Assembly (NCBI GenBank): GCA_965221845.1
Contig: OZ244919.1
Span: 3,348,001 to 3,412,000, forward strand
From: JAJEFO01 sp965221845
GTDB lineage: Bacteria; Pseudomonadota; Alphaproteobacteria; Rhodobacterales; Rhodobacteraceae
DNA length: 64,000 nt
Direction: 5' to 3'
In this document: piece by piece, positions 42,967 through 54,500 of the stretch
Layout of the letters: each line of letters starts with the position of its first letter
Numbering within the stretch: position 1 is the stretch's first letter
Notes under the pieces: model-generated
The model's database searches: none
Seen by the model: the letters and a program-made list of their open reading frames with translations, nothing else
Told to the model about the DNA's origin: nothing
Program-made: the position numbers and the translations under genes

Positions 42967-44252
42967 GGCGGCGGCGCCCCCAGCCTGCGGGCCACCTGCA
43001 CCGCGCTTGCAAGGCCGTCCTCGTGGAATCCCATTCCCGTCCAGGCGCCGCAATGCCAGGTGTTCGCCCGGCCCTGGATGGCGGGAAGCTCCGCCTGCGC
43101 CGCAAAGGCGCGGGCGTCGTATTGCGGATGCTCGAACGCGTGCTCGTCGAGGATGCGCGCTTCGTCGATCCTCACCGAGGGGTTCAGCGTCGCGAAGATC
43201 GTCGAGTCGTCCGGGATGCCCTGAAGCGAGTTCATCCAGTAGGTGACCGACGCCTGGCGCTCGTCGGGCCGCGAACGCGCGAGGTAGACCCAGCTTGACC
43301 AGCATGCCTTCCGCAGCGGCATCAGGCGGGCGTCGGTGTGCAGCACGATCCGGTTCCTGCGAAACCGGATGTCGCCAAGCACGCGGCGCTCGCCCGGCGC
43401 GGCGTCCCGGAGGAGCCTGAGCGCCGTGTCGGCATGGCAGGCGAGGACGACGGCGTCGAAGACCTCGGCATCCGTCCCGGCGGCCTTGACGCGAACCCCG
43501 CCGCGCCCTCGCGTCACGGCCTCGACGCGGGCGCGCAGGCGCACCTCGGCGGCCATGCCTGCGGCAAGCCTGTCCACGTAGCGGGCCGAACCGCCCTCGA
43601 CCGTCCACCATTGGTGATGGCGGCGGAAGGACAGGAGCCCGTGATTGGCGAAGAACCTGACGAGCGGAAGCGCGGGGAAGTCCAGCATCCCGGCACGCGG
43701 CGTCGACCAGATCGCGCCGCTCATTGGCAGGAGGTAGTAGCGCGCGAACCAGGTTCCGAGCCGCCGCCGCCGGATCAGGTCGCCCAGCGTCATGTCCGGC
43801 ACCCGGGACGTGTCCGCAAGTGCCGTGCGGTTGAAGCGCGCGATGTCGCGGAACATCCGCCAGTACCCCGGATTCGCCAGGTTCGCCGGTTGCGCGACCA
43901 CGCTGCGCAGGTTGCGCGAGCCGTATTCGATCGCCCCGCCGTCGACCGAGACCGCAAAGGACATGTCGCTCTTGCGCACCCCGACGCCGAGATGGCCGAA
44001 GAGCCGGCACAGTTCGGGATAGTTCACCCTGTTGAAGACGATGAAGCCGGTGTCCACCGGCACGTCCCGGCGTCCCGCGCTGACCGTGACCGTTCGCGCG
44101 TGCCCGCCCAGGCGGCCTGCGGCCTCGAACAGCGTGACGTGATGGGATCGCGACAGAAGCCAGGCCGCGCCAAGGCCCGAGACGCCCGCGCCGACGACGG
44201 CAATCCTGCGCCGGCGGGCCTGGCGCGGCGCTTCTGTTTCTTCACCTTGCAT
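42957..44252 (-). CDS. Flavin amine oxidase-like FAD/NAD(P)-binding protein (acyl desaturase-like)
   Basis: 431 residues. Dinucleotide motif IAVVGAGVSGLGAAWLLSR (from residue 17), GRLGGHARTV, DTGFIVFNRVNYPELCRLF, and C-terminal CGAWTGMGFHEDGLASAVQV. This is the NAD(P)-binding-9/amine-oxidase protein found with DUF1365 and CFA synthase; in the Rhodobacter furan fatty acid pathway a relative is thought to desaturate methylated acyl chains. It is the first gene of the operon; AAAGGT lies 5 bp before ATG 44252. Longer starts to 44384 lack a ribosome binding site. Confidence 0.88.
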   Translation of the reverse strand: MQGEETEAPRQARRRRIAVVGAGVSGLGAAWLLSRSHHVTLFEAAGRLGGHARTVTVSAGRRDVPVDTGFIVFNRVNYPELCRLFGHLGVGVRKSDMSFAVSVDGGAIEYGSRNLRSVVAQPANLANPGYWRMFRDIARFNRTALADTSRVPDMTLGDLIRRRRLGTWFARYYLLPMSGAIWSTPRAGMLDFPALPLVRFFANHGLLSFRRHHQWWTVEGGSARYVDRLAAGMAAEVRLRARVEAVTRGRGGVRVKAAGTDAEVFDAVVLACHADTALRLLRDAAPGERRVLGDIRFRRNRIVLHTDARLMPLRKACWSSWVYLARSRPDERQASVTYWMNSLQGIPDDSTIFATLNPSVRIDEARILDEHAFEHPQYDARAFAAQAELPAIQGRANTWHCGAWTGMGFHEDGLASAVQVARRLGAPPPWG

Positions 44253-44988
44253 CGCGACCTTTGTGCGCAGCGACGGGAGAGGCGGATCACCCATGGGGAC
44301 GACATGCGGTGATCCGGAACCGCAGCGTGACCGCGTTAGGGCATGTGAGGAGGTCAGGCAACGTGATTGAATGTCGCGGCGCACGCGTCGCCCCGTTTCC
44401 GGCCGCCGGCGCCATGCCTTCCGCGGCCGCCGCTGCGGGCAGGGCGGCTCCCGAACCTCTCCGGCCTTCTCGTTGCCCGGCCCGTCGCTCCCGGGACGCC
44501 CGGGCTTTCCGTTTCAAGCCGTTGCGCCTTGCGCAGTTCGCGCGGCTTTCCCCGGGCCGGGATCCAGCGGTGCGCCTGCCGCTCAAAAAAACGTCACCCG
44601 CCGCAATTGCTGCCCAATTCTTGTCACTTTGGCGGTTTCGGCGCGAATCCGGCAGGCCCGATTCTTGCTGCGATGCAGCGACGCGAGTCTCCTGACCCCG
44701 CAGTCCGGGGTGCGTCAGGTCTCCGCAGCGCGTGAGGGAATCCATGAAGTCCATGATCACGGCACCCGATCCGTGCAGGCGCGAAGCGGCGCGCGGAGTG
44801 TCCGGATGCGCGCCGTGCCGGAGCACGGAAACGGGGCGTGCGGCCTCCGGTCCCGCCAGCGCGGCGCCGGAAGGGCCGCCAGCGCCATCTCCGGGTCCGG
44901 CGGCATCGGTGGCCGCAGGACCGTCGTTGCGGGCGCGCACTGGCGGAAGCGACAGAAACGCCCTTGGAGGCGGGAAAGGAACAAGCAC
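44253..44988. other. 736-bp divergent intergenic region
   Basis: Separates the acyl-modification operon (leftward) from amt (rightward). No gene recognised. I looked for a Rhodobacter-type sigma-E promoter (TGATCC plus TAAG/TAAT) and a sigma-54 site (TGGCAC..TTGCA). TGATCC occurs on the minus strand too close to the oxidase start, and no sigma-54 site was found. An AT-richer patch lies at 44585-44650. Confidence 0.4.
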
Positions 44989-46308
<1,320 letters not shown>

Positions 46309-46327
46309 CCCGCAGTCCCGGCAGATC

Positions 46328-46382
46328 GCGAAGGCGCCCGGAAGCCCGGCCGGCGCAAGCCACGGGCCGCGGGCGCCTTCGC
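46328..46382 (+). terminator. Long hairpin after amt
   Basis: GCGAAGGCGCCCG and CGGGCGCCTTCGC pair perfectly (13 bp) around a 29-base loop, 20 bp after the amt stop. No T-run follows. A good candidate for the end of the amt transcript. Confidence 0.6.
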
Positions 46383-46638
46383 CGGAACGGCGGCGGATCC
46401 TGTCTTGCGGCCTTGAAGGCCGCGAGCGCGGGGTCCGCGGCCGTGACGGTCGCCCTGCAGGGCGTGCAGGCCGCCCGGCGCCGCGCAAGGGCGCCCCGCT
46501 TCCCGGCGGCAAGGCCGCCCCGGCCGCGAAACGCCCGTCTGCGCGCGCTTCGGGCAGTTCCGTGCCGGACGGGCTTGATCAGCGGCCGCGCCGCCACGAG
46601 ATATGCGACGGCGGCGCGGGCAAAGGGGGAAGCTGCAG
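46383..46638. other. Intergenic region between amt and the sodium channel
   Basis: GC-rich, no gene recognised. It should contain the promoter of the channel gene unless read-through from amt occurs. Confidence 0.4.
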
Positions 46639-47424
46639 ATGACGGGGTTGCGCGGCAAGCTGGCGGCCTGGCTCGAACGGCCGGCCGTTCAGCGCACGGT
46701 CATCGGCGTGATCATCTTCAACGCCATCCTTCTGGGCATGGAGACGTCCGACGCCATCATGTCGCGCGCCGGCGCCCTCGTCGTCATGCTCGACAGGATC
46801 TGCCTCGCGGTCTTCGTGGCCGAGATGCTGGCGAAGCTCTACGCCTTTCGCGGACGCTTCTTCCGTGACGGATGGAACGTGGCGGACTTCGTCATCGTCG
46901 CCCTTTCGCTCATGCCCGGCGCGCACACGGCCTCGGTCCTGCGCGCGCTCCGGATCCTGCGGGCATTGCGCCTCGTGTCCACGGTTCCGAGCCTCCGCCG
47001 GGTCATGGAGGGACTGATCGGCGCTTTGCCCGGAATGGCGTCGGTCCTCGGCCTCACGGGCCTCATCTTCTACGTCGGCGCCGTCATGACCACGAAGCTC
47101 TTCGGCGAAGACTTTCCGGAGTGGTTCGGCACGCTCGGCCGGTCAGCGTACTCCCTTTTCCAGATCATGACGCTCGAGAGCTGGTCCATGGGCATCGTCC
47201 GCGTCGTCATGGCGGACTATCCCTATGCATGGGCCTTCTTCGTGCCCTTCATCATCGTCACGACGTTCGCGGTCATGAACCTCGTGGTCGGGCTCATAGT
47301 CAACGCGATGCAGCAGTCGCATTACGAGGAGCAGTCCGGCGCGACCGACGTCTACCGGGATCAGGTCCTTCGCCGCCTTGCCGCCATAGAGGGCCGGCTG
47401 GCGGAAATGGGCAGGCGGGAATGA
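46639..47424 (+). CDS. Bacterial voltage-gated sodium channel (NavBac)
   Basis: 261 residues, one four-fold channel subunit. S1-S3 occupy about residues 18-95; S4 has regularly spaced arginines (LRALRILRALRLVSTVPSLR R, about 101-121). The S5-pore-S6 unit contains the selectivity filter TLESWSM (178-184), as in NavAb-type channels of marine alphaproteobacteria, and S6 is AVMNLVVGLIVNAM. A C-terminal coiled-coil tail (VYRDQVLRRLAAIEGRLAEM) should hold the tetramer. Expected to let Na+ in on depolarisation; linked to motility and pH/Na+ behaviour in relatives. AAAGGGGGA precedes the ATG. Confidence 0.93.
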   Translation: MTGLRGKLAAWLERPAVQRTVIGVIIFNAILLGMETSDAIMSRAGALVVMLDRICLAVFVAEMLAKLYAFRGRFFRDGWNVADFVIVALSLMPGAHTASVLRALRILRALRLVSTVPSLRRVMEGLIGALPGMASVLGLTGLIFYVGAVMTTKLFGEDFPEWFGTLGRSAYSLFQIMTLESWSMGIVRVVMADYPYAWAFFVPFIIVTTFAVMNLVVGLIVNAMQQSHYEEQSGATDVYRDQVLRRLAAIEGRLAEMGRRE

Positions 47425-48133
47425 CGGGCTCGACACCCCGGCAGGCGCCCGCCGCACGGGGCCAGTCACGCACGGAGGGACATCGGCGGGAGGCCATCCG
47501 CCGCGCGCGGAGGCTTCCGGAGCGAGCCGCCCGGGGGAATCGGGACAGCCACGGGGCGCAGTGACCGGGCACCGATCCTTCTGGCACAACCGAATGGCCC
47601 GGGAAAAGGCCCCGGCTTCCGGCTCGCGCCCGAAGCGCGGGGTCTTTCTTGTCCGAACGCTTGAAATCCCTGTCCGAATGCCATCGGCATGGGCTCGGGC
47701 CGGATCCGGGCCAGGTTCGGACGTCCTGACACCATACCGGATTTCCCGCGCCGCAATGAACGTGATGCCTCCCGGCGGTCCGCGCGACCTCCGGCACCCG
47801 CCGGACGACGCCACCGGCCGCTTGGACCGCCCGAGCCGGGCCTTGCGCTCCAGGGCCGCCTCCAGAGCCCCTCCATGAGGCACCGCCTGCCGTGAGCAGG
47901 GGGCGGAGGATTCCTGCCCGGGCGGCGCGCGTGCCGCTGACCGTCATCGATTTCGAGCCGGGTGCCGTCATCCGGGCACCTGCGCCGCCATCGGATTGAC
48001 CCGGTCCGGTTGCGGAAGGACTGCGGATCTCGCGATTGTGCCGTGCACCCGGGCATGCCGCTGCATGGCAGCCGTCATGCCGGACCGACGTCATGTCCGG
48101 CGACTCCGCTTTTCGGCACGGCCCCGAAAGGCT
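47425..48133. other. 709-bp region without a recognised gene
   Basis: Open frames exist on both strands but none has a family motif, credible codon pattern or ribosome binding site. It may be an eroded gene. It must include the selU promoter near 48000-48130. Confidence 0.4.
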
Positions 48134-49198
48134 ATGCACCTGGTCATGCGCTTCGAACTCAAGTCGCTGGTCGACGACGTGCCGGGATTCGACATGGTGA
48201 TCGACGTGAGGTCGCCGTCGGAGTTCGCGGAGGACCACATTCCCGGCGCCGTGAGCATGCCCGTTCTGAGCGATGCGGAACGCGCGCGCGTCGGCACGAT
48301 CCACAGCCGGGAGAGCGCCTTCAAGGCCAGGAAGGTCGGAGCTGCGCTGGTTGCGCGCAACGCCGCACGGCACATCGAGGGGCCGTTGGCGGAAATGGGG
48401 GGCGGATGGATGCCCCTTGTCTATTGCTGGCGGGGCGGGCAGCGGTCGGCTTCGTTCGCGTCCATCCTCTCCCGGATCGGATGGCGGGCGGAGACCCTCG
48501 AGGGCGGATACGCGAGCTATCGCCGTCTCGTCGTTCGGCTGCTCTACGACTCCGCGCTTGCCGCGTCCGTCGTGCTTCTTGACGGAAACACCGGAACGGC
48601 CAAGACGGAGGTGCTGAGGCGCCTGGCGGCGAAGGGCGTCCAGGCGATCGACCTGGAACGGCTGGCCAATCATCGGGGCTCGGCACTCGGCGGGCAGGGA
48701 GGGCAACCCAGCCAGAAGGGCTTCGAAAGCCGTCTGGCGGCCGAGGTGGCCTCCCTTGATCCGCGCAGGCCCGTCGTCATCGAGGCCGAAAGCAGCAAGG
48801 TGGGCGCGCTCGGCATTCCGCCGCGCGTGTTCGAGGCAATGAAGCTGGCGCGGCGCGTAAGGATCGAGGCGCCCGTCGCGGCGAGGGCCTGCTACCTCAC
48901 GCGCGCATACCGGGACCTGATGGGCGACAAGGCCCTGCTGCTTGAGCGCCTGGACCGGCTCCAGCGCCTTCAGGGCCGTGAGAGGGTCGCCCGCTGGAAG
49001 GCGCTCGCCGAGGCAGGCTCCTTCGCGCGACTCGCCGAGGAGCTGATCCGCGATCACTACGATCCGGGATACGCCAAGGCGCGCCGCCGCCACGCGACGG
49101 GACCCGAATCCGTCGTCACCTCGGACAGCCTGGACGACGGGGATCTGGACCGGCTGGCAGGGCGGGTCGCGGACCTGGTCAGTCGGCCCGCACGCTGA
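48134..49198 (+). CDS. selU: tRNA 2-selenouridine synthase
   Basis: 354 residues. N-terminal rhodanese domain (VIDVRSPSEFAEDHIPGAVS MPVL) with the catalytic cysteine at LVYCWRGGQRS (C98), followed by a P-loop domain (LLDGNTGTAKTEVLRRL, residues 151-158) and EAESSKVGALGIPPRVFEAM. SelU (MnmH/YbbB) replaces sulfur in 2-thiouridine at tRNA position 34 with selenium from selenophosphate, via a geranylated intermediate. ATG 48134 has AAAGG upstream, though at short spacing; 48146 is an alternative. It converges on selD with a 20-bp overlap of the coding ends. Confidence 0.93.
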   Translation: MHLVMRFELKSLVDDVPGFDMVIDVRSPSEFAEDHIPGAVSMPVLSDAERARVGTIHSRESAFKARKVGAALVARNAARHIEGPLAEMGGGWMPLVYCWRGGQRSASFASILSRIGWRAETLEGGYASYRRLVVRLLYDSALAASVVLLDGNTGTAKTEVLRRLAAKGVQAIDLERLANHRGSALGGQGGQPSQKGFESRLAAEVASLDPRRPVVIEAESSKVGALGIPPRVFEAMKLARRVRIEAPVAARACYLTRAYRDLMGDKALLLERLDRLQRLQGRERVARWKALAEAGSFARLAEELIRDHYDPGYAKARRRHATGPESVVTSDSLDDGDLDRLAGRVADLVSRPAR

Positions 49199-51335
49199 CG
49201 TCGCCCCTCGGCTCGAACGAGCCGATGATCCTGGCGCCGTGCCCCATGCCGCGCACGGCATCCAGGACGGCGCTCGATCGATCCGCGGGCAGCGCTGCAA
49301 GCAGGCCGCCCGCGGTCTGGGGGTCGAACAGCAGGTCGCCGCGCATGCTGTCGCGGAACTCGATGCTGGCCGCCGCACGGTTCGCGGGCCAGATCGAGGA
49401 TCTCGTCCCCCCCGCGCACAGGGCTTCGGCGCCGTCGTAAACCGGGATGTCCCCAAGGGAGATGCGCGCCGTCAGCCCGGACGCCTCCGCCATTCGGCCC
49501 AGATGGCCGGCAAGCCCGAATCCGGTGACGTCCGTCATCGCCGACGCGCAGCCGGACAGCAGGCGGGCCGCATCCCCCTGAGAGGTCGCCATGGTCCCAA
49601 GGACGGCGGCGACGTCGTCCCCGTTGGCGTCGCCCGCCATCTCTCCGGCAAGAATCGTTCCGGATCCGATGGGCCGGTTCAGCAGCAGCGCGTCACCGGC
49701 CCGCGCGCCTGACAGGGCGATTGCCTTGCCACGGGCCAGGCCGGTGACCGTGAACCCCATGACCAGTTCCGCGCCGATCATGCTGTGTCCGCCCGCGAGA
49801 GCGGCTCCCGCGTCCCGGAACGCTTCGGAAGCCGCATGCATGATTTCGGAAAGCCAGGACCTCTGCAGGCCCTCGGCCATGGGCGGCAGGGTGACCTGCA
49901 CGAACGCCGCTTGCGGCTCCGCGCCCATTGCCCACACGTCGCCGAGCGCATGAAGCGCGGCGATCCGCGCGAACAGCCACGGGTCGTTCCAGAATGCGCG
50001 CAGGTGATCCGTGGTGACGACTTGCCGTGCATCGCCGGCGCCCAGGATCGCCGCGTCGTCCCCGGCCCCGAGCCGGACGTCGGCCCGCCCGGGTTCCGGC
50101 AGGCCGGCGAGCACCGGATCGAGCACGCCGGCCCCGATCTTCGAACCGCACCCCGCGCAGAGCGGCCCTGGCCCGAGGGCCCTGGTCACGCCCTTGGCGC
50201 GCGCGGCAGGCAGCTCCCCGGCCGCCATTTCGGGCAGCGCGTTCAGCCTGTCCATGAAGGCGCGGTCGATCCGGTCCTTCCAGCGCCAGACCCAGGCGCC
50301 GGCGACGCGCATTCCCCACTTGTCGGCGAGCGCCGACTTGCGCCCGAGCGAGACGAGCTTCAGGTAGCGCGACTGCGGCCGGAAGGCGTTCGGCTCCTTG
50401 CCGGAAACGGCGGCGCGGATGTTGGCGGCAAGCACGGGCGCGGCGCGAACGGCGAACACCCCCGCCTTGGGCCGCGGGGCGTGCTCGAGATGCGCGCAGT
50501 CCCCGACCGCGAAGATCCGTGGATCCGTGGTCGACTGGAGCGTCTTTCCGACCGTCACGAAGCCGTCCGTCAGGCCGAGCCCGGAGTCCTCGAGCCAGCG
50601 GAAGGGCCTTGCCCCGGCGGCGCCGACCGTCAGCTTCGCGGGCAGCTCCCGGCCGTCGTCAAGGACGATCGCGTCAGGCAGGACCTCGCTGACCCGGCCG
50701 TTGCGGATCAGCTCGATGCCCTGTCTTGAGAGCTCGGCCAGCAGCGCTGCCCGGGAGGATCGGGCAACGCCGGCAAGCGGGACGCCCGCCTCGACCACCC
50801 GGATCTCCTCGTCTCCAAGGACGTGCCGCATGGCCATGGCGAGCTCCGTTCCGGCCACGCCGCCGCCGATCACCGCCACCGGGCCTCCGCCTTGCGCGAG
50901 ATGCCTGCGCCAGCGTGCGGCGAAGGGTCCGAGCGGCTTGGCGGCGATGCCGTGCTCGGAGAAGCCCGGCAGCTCGGGCATGTCCGAGGTGACGCCTATG
51001 TCCAGCGAAGCGACGTCATAGGCGACAGGTGCCCGGCCCCTGACCGAAAGCGCGCGTCCTGTCCGGTCAATGCCCGTGACATGCCCGAAGATCATGCGGG
51101 CGCCGGCAAACCTCGCCAGCCGGACAAGGTCGATCTCCAGCGCGTCACGCGGATAGTGGCCCGCCACGAAGCCGGGCAGCATGCCGGTATAGGGCGCGGT
51201 GGCGCCGGGGTCGATCACCGTAAGGCGCGCGCCGGGCAGCGGGTCCATGCCCCAGCTGCGGAGCAGGAGCGCGTGGGCGTGGCCCCCGCCGATCAGGACG
51301 ATTTCCTGGGCAAGTGGCAGGGGCAGGGCGTGCAT
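49179..51335 (-). CDS. selD: NADH-dehydrogenase-like / selenophosphate synthase fusion
   Basis: 718 residues. Residues about 10-370 form a pyridine-nucleotide-disulfide oxidoreductase like Ndh (IVLIGGGHAHALLLRSWGM; VAVIGGGVAGTELAMAMRHV; IFAVGDCAHLE). Residues about 390-718 are SelD, with the active site CAGCGSK (C396 and K399 match Cys17/Lys20 of the E. coli enzyme), GDDAAI, AMGAEPQAAFVQVTLP, GGHSMIGAEL and DVTGFGLAGHLGRMAE. SelD makes selenophosphate from selenide and ATP; the fused flavoprotein may reduce selenium species to feed it (inference). Start 51335 chosen because AGGGA lies 6 bp upstream. Partner of selU, giving a selenouridine-only selenium trait as far as this window shows. Confidence 0.93.
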   Translation of the reverse strand: MHALPLPLAQEIVLIGGGHAHALLLRSWGMDPLPGARLTVIDPGATAPYTGMLPGFVAGHYPRDALEIDLVRLARFAGARMIFGHVTGIDRTGRALSVRGRAPVAYDVASLDIGVTSDMPELPGFSEHGIAAKPLGPFAARWRRHLAQGGGPVAVIGGGVAGTELAMAMRHVLGDEEIRVVEAGVPLAGVARSSRAALLAELSRQGIELIRNGRVSEVLPDAIVLDDGRELPAKLTVGAAGARPFRWLEDSGLGLTDGFVTVGKTLQSTTDPRIFAVGDCAHLEHAPRPKAGVFAVRAAPVLAANIRAAVSGKEPNAFRPQSRYLKLVSLGRKSALADKWGMRVAGAWVWRWKDRIDRAFMDRLNALPEMAAGELPAARAKGVTRALGPGPLCAGCGSKIGAGVLDPVLAGLPEPGRADVRLGAGDDAAILGAGDARQVVTTDHLRAFWNDPWLFARIAALHALGDVWAMGAEPQAAFVQVTLPPMAEGLQRSWLSEIMHAASEAFRDAGAALAGGHSMIGAELVMGFTVTGLARGKAIALSGARAGDALLLNRPIGSGTILAGEMAGDANGDDVAAVLGTMATSQGDAARLLSGCASAMTDVTGFGLAGHLGRMAEASGLTARISLGDIPVYDGAEALCAGGTRSSIWPANRAAASIEFRDSMRGDLLFDPQTAGGLLAALPADRSSAVLDAVRGMGHGARIIGSFEPRGDVSVRAD

Positions 51336-51533
51336 GGGATTTCCCTGGCTCGTGTCGCCCGGCACGTCAAGGACTGCAGCGCTGCCCGAGGCGCCGGGAC
51401 CACTTTGTTTGATCCGGCCTCGTCGGTGCGATTTGCGTCTGTAGCGTGAAAGGCGGCAGTGTCACGTTTTCCGGTTGGGGTTCGACTGTGTGATCGGCGC
51501 ATGGCAAGACGACCTGCTTCAGGAGACGGCCTT

Positions 51534-54500
51534 TCAGGTCACTGCCTCCTTGATCGCCGCCTCAACCTTGTTCAAGTTGCCAACTGCGGCGTATTTCCAA
51601 ATGCCAAATTCCCCGCTGGCGTTCACGGCAAGGATCCAGCGATGTGCCGCCTGCGTCTTCACGTCCGCCAGAAGGTCGTAGCCCTTGGTCTCCAGAATTA
51701 GAAAGCGTTGCTTCTCACCAGACATCCGGACAATGAAATCAGGGACATACTCGTGATTCTCTCCATTGTGGAGATAGGGAATTGAGAATCCTAGACCGGC
51801 GTTCTTGACGAACGAATGCACGAGATCGCTCGTATCTAACCGATAGGCCGCATTCTGTTCCCATTTTGCGGTATCTGGCACAACCGCATTCACGTGGCTC
51901 TTGAGTACAGGGTAAGGCTCACGTCTTGTTTCGAAGTCGACTTCCGAAGTAGAGCCAGGCAGTCGTCCAGTTTCCATCCGCGGCAACTCTATAACCTCGC
52001 CAGCCCGATCATCAGGCTGTATGGCGGCAACAATTCGCTCTAAGAGCCAGCCGTACCAGGGCGCAAGGAATGCATCCACGTCACGCGCTGGGTCAATTGG
52101 GTGCACCTTCTCGCCCAGGTATCGGGTCACGATGCCTGCAAGCTGGGGAAAGAGCACATGGGCTGGTGCGTCACAGCCAGGCTGCTTGCTGTAGTCCCGT
52201 GTCAAATCACCTGCCATTTCAAAAACAAGCCGCTGAAGACGCTGACCTTCCCGATAGGGGTTCAGGTCTATTCGATCCAAACGACCTGGTCCCACAAGCG
52301 ATGGACGGCCGGTGTTGCTGGGAAGTCCCGCCTTCATTTCCACCTCTGGCGGAATTTGTGTCGGGTCAAGAGAAAGAGGCGCGATGCTGTCCCAATCCAC
52401 TTTCACGTGGTGGCGGATGCTCTGCAAATACCCTTCGACACGAGGGAACCTGATTTCCAAGTCCGCCCTTTCGGGTACTGCTCGGATGCGCCAAGTCCTG
52501 GACGGCGGCTTAGCACCGTTGATCGGAGGATTCTCCTTGAGCGGCACGATCTCAAACGGCACGCCGAGGATCTTCGCGACTTCCTCGCTCAGCTTGCCAT
52601 CTTCTCCCACCGCATAGCTCGAGCGCCGAAGACCTCTTCCCACAACCTGCTCACACAGTAGCTGTGACATGAACGGACGCAGCCCGATTATGTGTGTGAC
52701 GGTGTTGCAGTCCCATCCTTCTGTCAGCATCCCGACACTGACAATGCAGCGAACATCCCGACCGGGAGGATGCAAGGGTCGCTCGAGCTTGCGCGCCAAT
52801 TCCTCGAACCCTTCCGGAAAGAGGTATCGGCCCTGACCGTCGCTCGGCCAATCGGCCTTGCCGACAGTATCGAGCGTCACGCGCATCCATCGATCTTCAT
52901 CGGTCTTCGCTTGCCCACTGTCGGACTCGCGGACGACCTTAGAGTCCACGCGGATCGTACGGATTGCCCCGTCTGTGTTGCGTAATCCCTCGATACGGGC
53001 CGGCGGGATTCCGACCGGCGCCTTATCCCCGGCGAGCCATTCGAAAACCACTTTGGCGAGCGAGGTGTTCTTGCACACGATGATGAACACTGGTGGACGG
53101 TTCTCGTCCTCGCGTTCCTCCCATGCCTGGCGCAGAGCGTCCCAGAGACCTCCGAGCATGGCCATCGGCACGTGCGCGTATTTCAGCACCGCCTCCGGCT
53201 TCACCCTGGCGCGCCGCCCGCCACGCTCGGCCGGTGTCAGCTTCGGCAGAATCCAACGCCAGATGTTGAAATACCCGGGTACCGCATTCCCACTGGTATC
53301 CCGAACCGCTAGCTGCGGAACCTTGACCAAACCCGATTCAATCGCATCGACAAGCCCGAAATCGCTCACCACCCAAGGAAACAGCCGGTTGGCCTCCTGT
53401 CCAGCCCGTCCCAAGTAATACGGTGTCGCCGAAAGGTCGATGCATTGGCTTATGCCGCGGTGCTTGTGTATCCGATCGAGGCCGTCGACCCACACCGTGG
53501 CCTCGCGGTAAAACTCCTTGCCCTCGTCGTCTTCGCCGAACAGGTCCTCTTCGTCCTCGTCCGGTTCATCGCCTCGAATGCGGTAGGCGTGGTGCGCTTC
53601 GTCGTTCATCACCAAGATATTGCCCTTGGCGCCAATCTCGCGGCCGAGAACGCGTTCGATGAGCTTTGCGTCACTCTCAACATGGCGCACCGATTCGACC
53701 GAGACCGACTTGAGATTGCCCTGCCTGTCTCGCTGTTCGTCGAGCACGGTGATCAAACCGGTCGCCTGCTGGAGTTCAAGATCGTTGAGCGTCAGGTAGC
53801 GCGTCCCGCGCGCCGTCGTCGTCCTCGGACCGATGCGGACGGTTTCCCTGGTCCGGATTTCCCTCCCCGCTCGCAATACCCTTGCCGATTGGCCCGCGGT
53901 TTGGGTCGTTCTCGGCTCGAACACATGCCAGTTGGTGACCAAGACATGACCTCGCGCGACCTGCGGCATGAGGTGCGCAGGTACTAGATCCCGCGTGCGG
54001 TAGAGGCTTGCCTCTCCCCCCTGCGGCTTGAGTTCTTCTAGCCGGTTGCGGATCGTCACATTCGGGCACACCACCAGAACAGCATCCGAATAGCGCGCAT
54101 TGCCCCGATCGGCGACCTTGTTGAGGATGCTCCAGGCCGCAAGCATTCCCATAACCGTCGTCTTGCCCGTCCCAGTGGCCATTTTGCAGGCATAGCGGCG
54201 GAACGCACGCATCCCGGCTGCCCTTGCGTCCTCGCCTGGCTCGTCGAACGGCACGTTGATCCCCTGCAAGAAATCCACGCGCGCCTCATTGAGGAAGATA
54301 ATGGTCTCCGCCGCCTCTATCTGAGCAAAGAACAACCGATGCTGCCGACCTTCCCGGCGCCAGTAACGCATCAACTCCATGGTCGTTCGGGTAACGCCGG
54401 CTTCACCCTTCAAGGCCAGGGATCGCCACTCCCCAAGCTTGGCACGGATACGATTTACCAGTTTCAATTCGATCGCTGTCCCCGCCCCCTGCCGATCCAG

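Noticed and set aside
44253..44400. Candidate sigma-E promoter for the acyl-modification operon
   Set aside because: A TGATCC on the minus strand lies only about 30 bp from the start codon and has no TAAG/TAAT at the required distance.
47300..49456. Minus-strand open frame of about 718 codons, largely antisense to selU
   Set aside because: No motif; its selU-overlapping part is a codon-position shadow, and the rest lies in unexplained DNA without a start signal.
49179..51335. Possible selenocysteine in SelD
   Set aside because: The active-site position is a normal cysteine codon in CAGCGSK, and no in-frame TGA or SECIS-like structure is present.
51366..51533. Possible tRNA or attachment site at the edge of the modification island
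   Set aside because: No cloverleaf, CCA end or direct repeat matching the other edge near 59.1 kb could be found.
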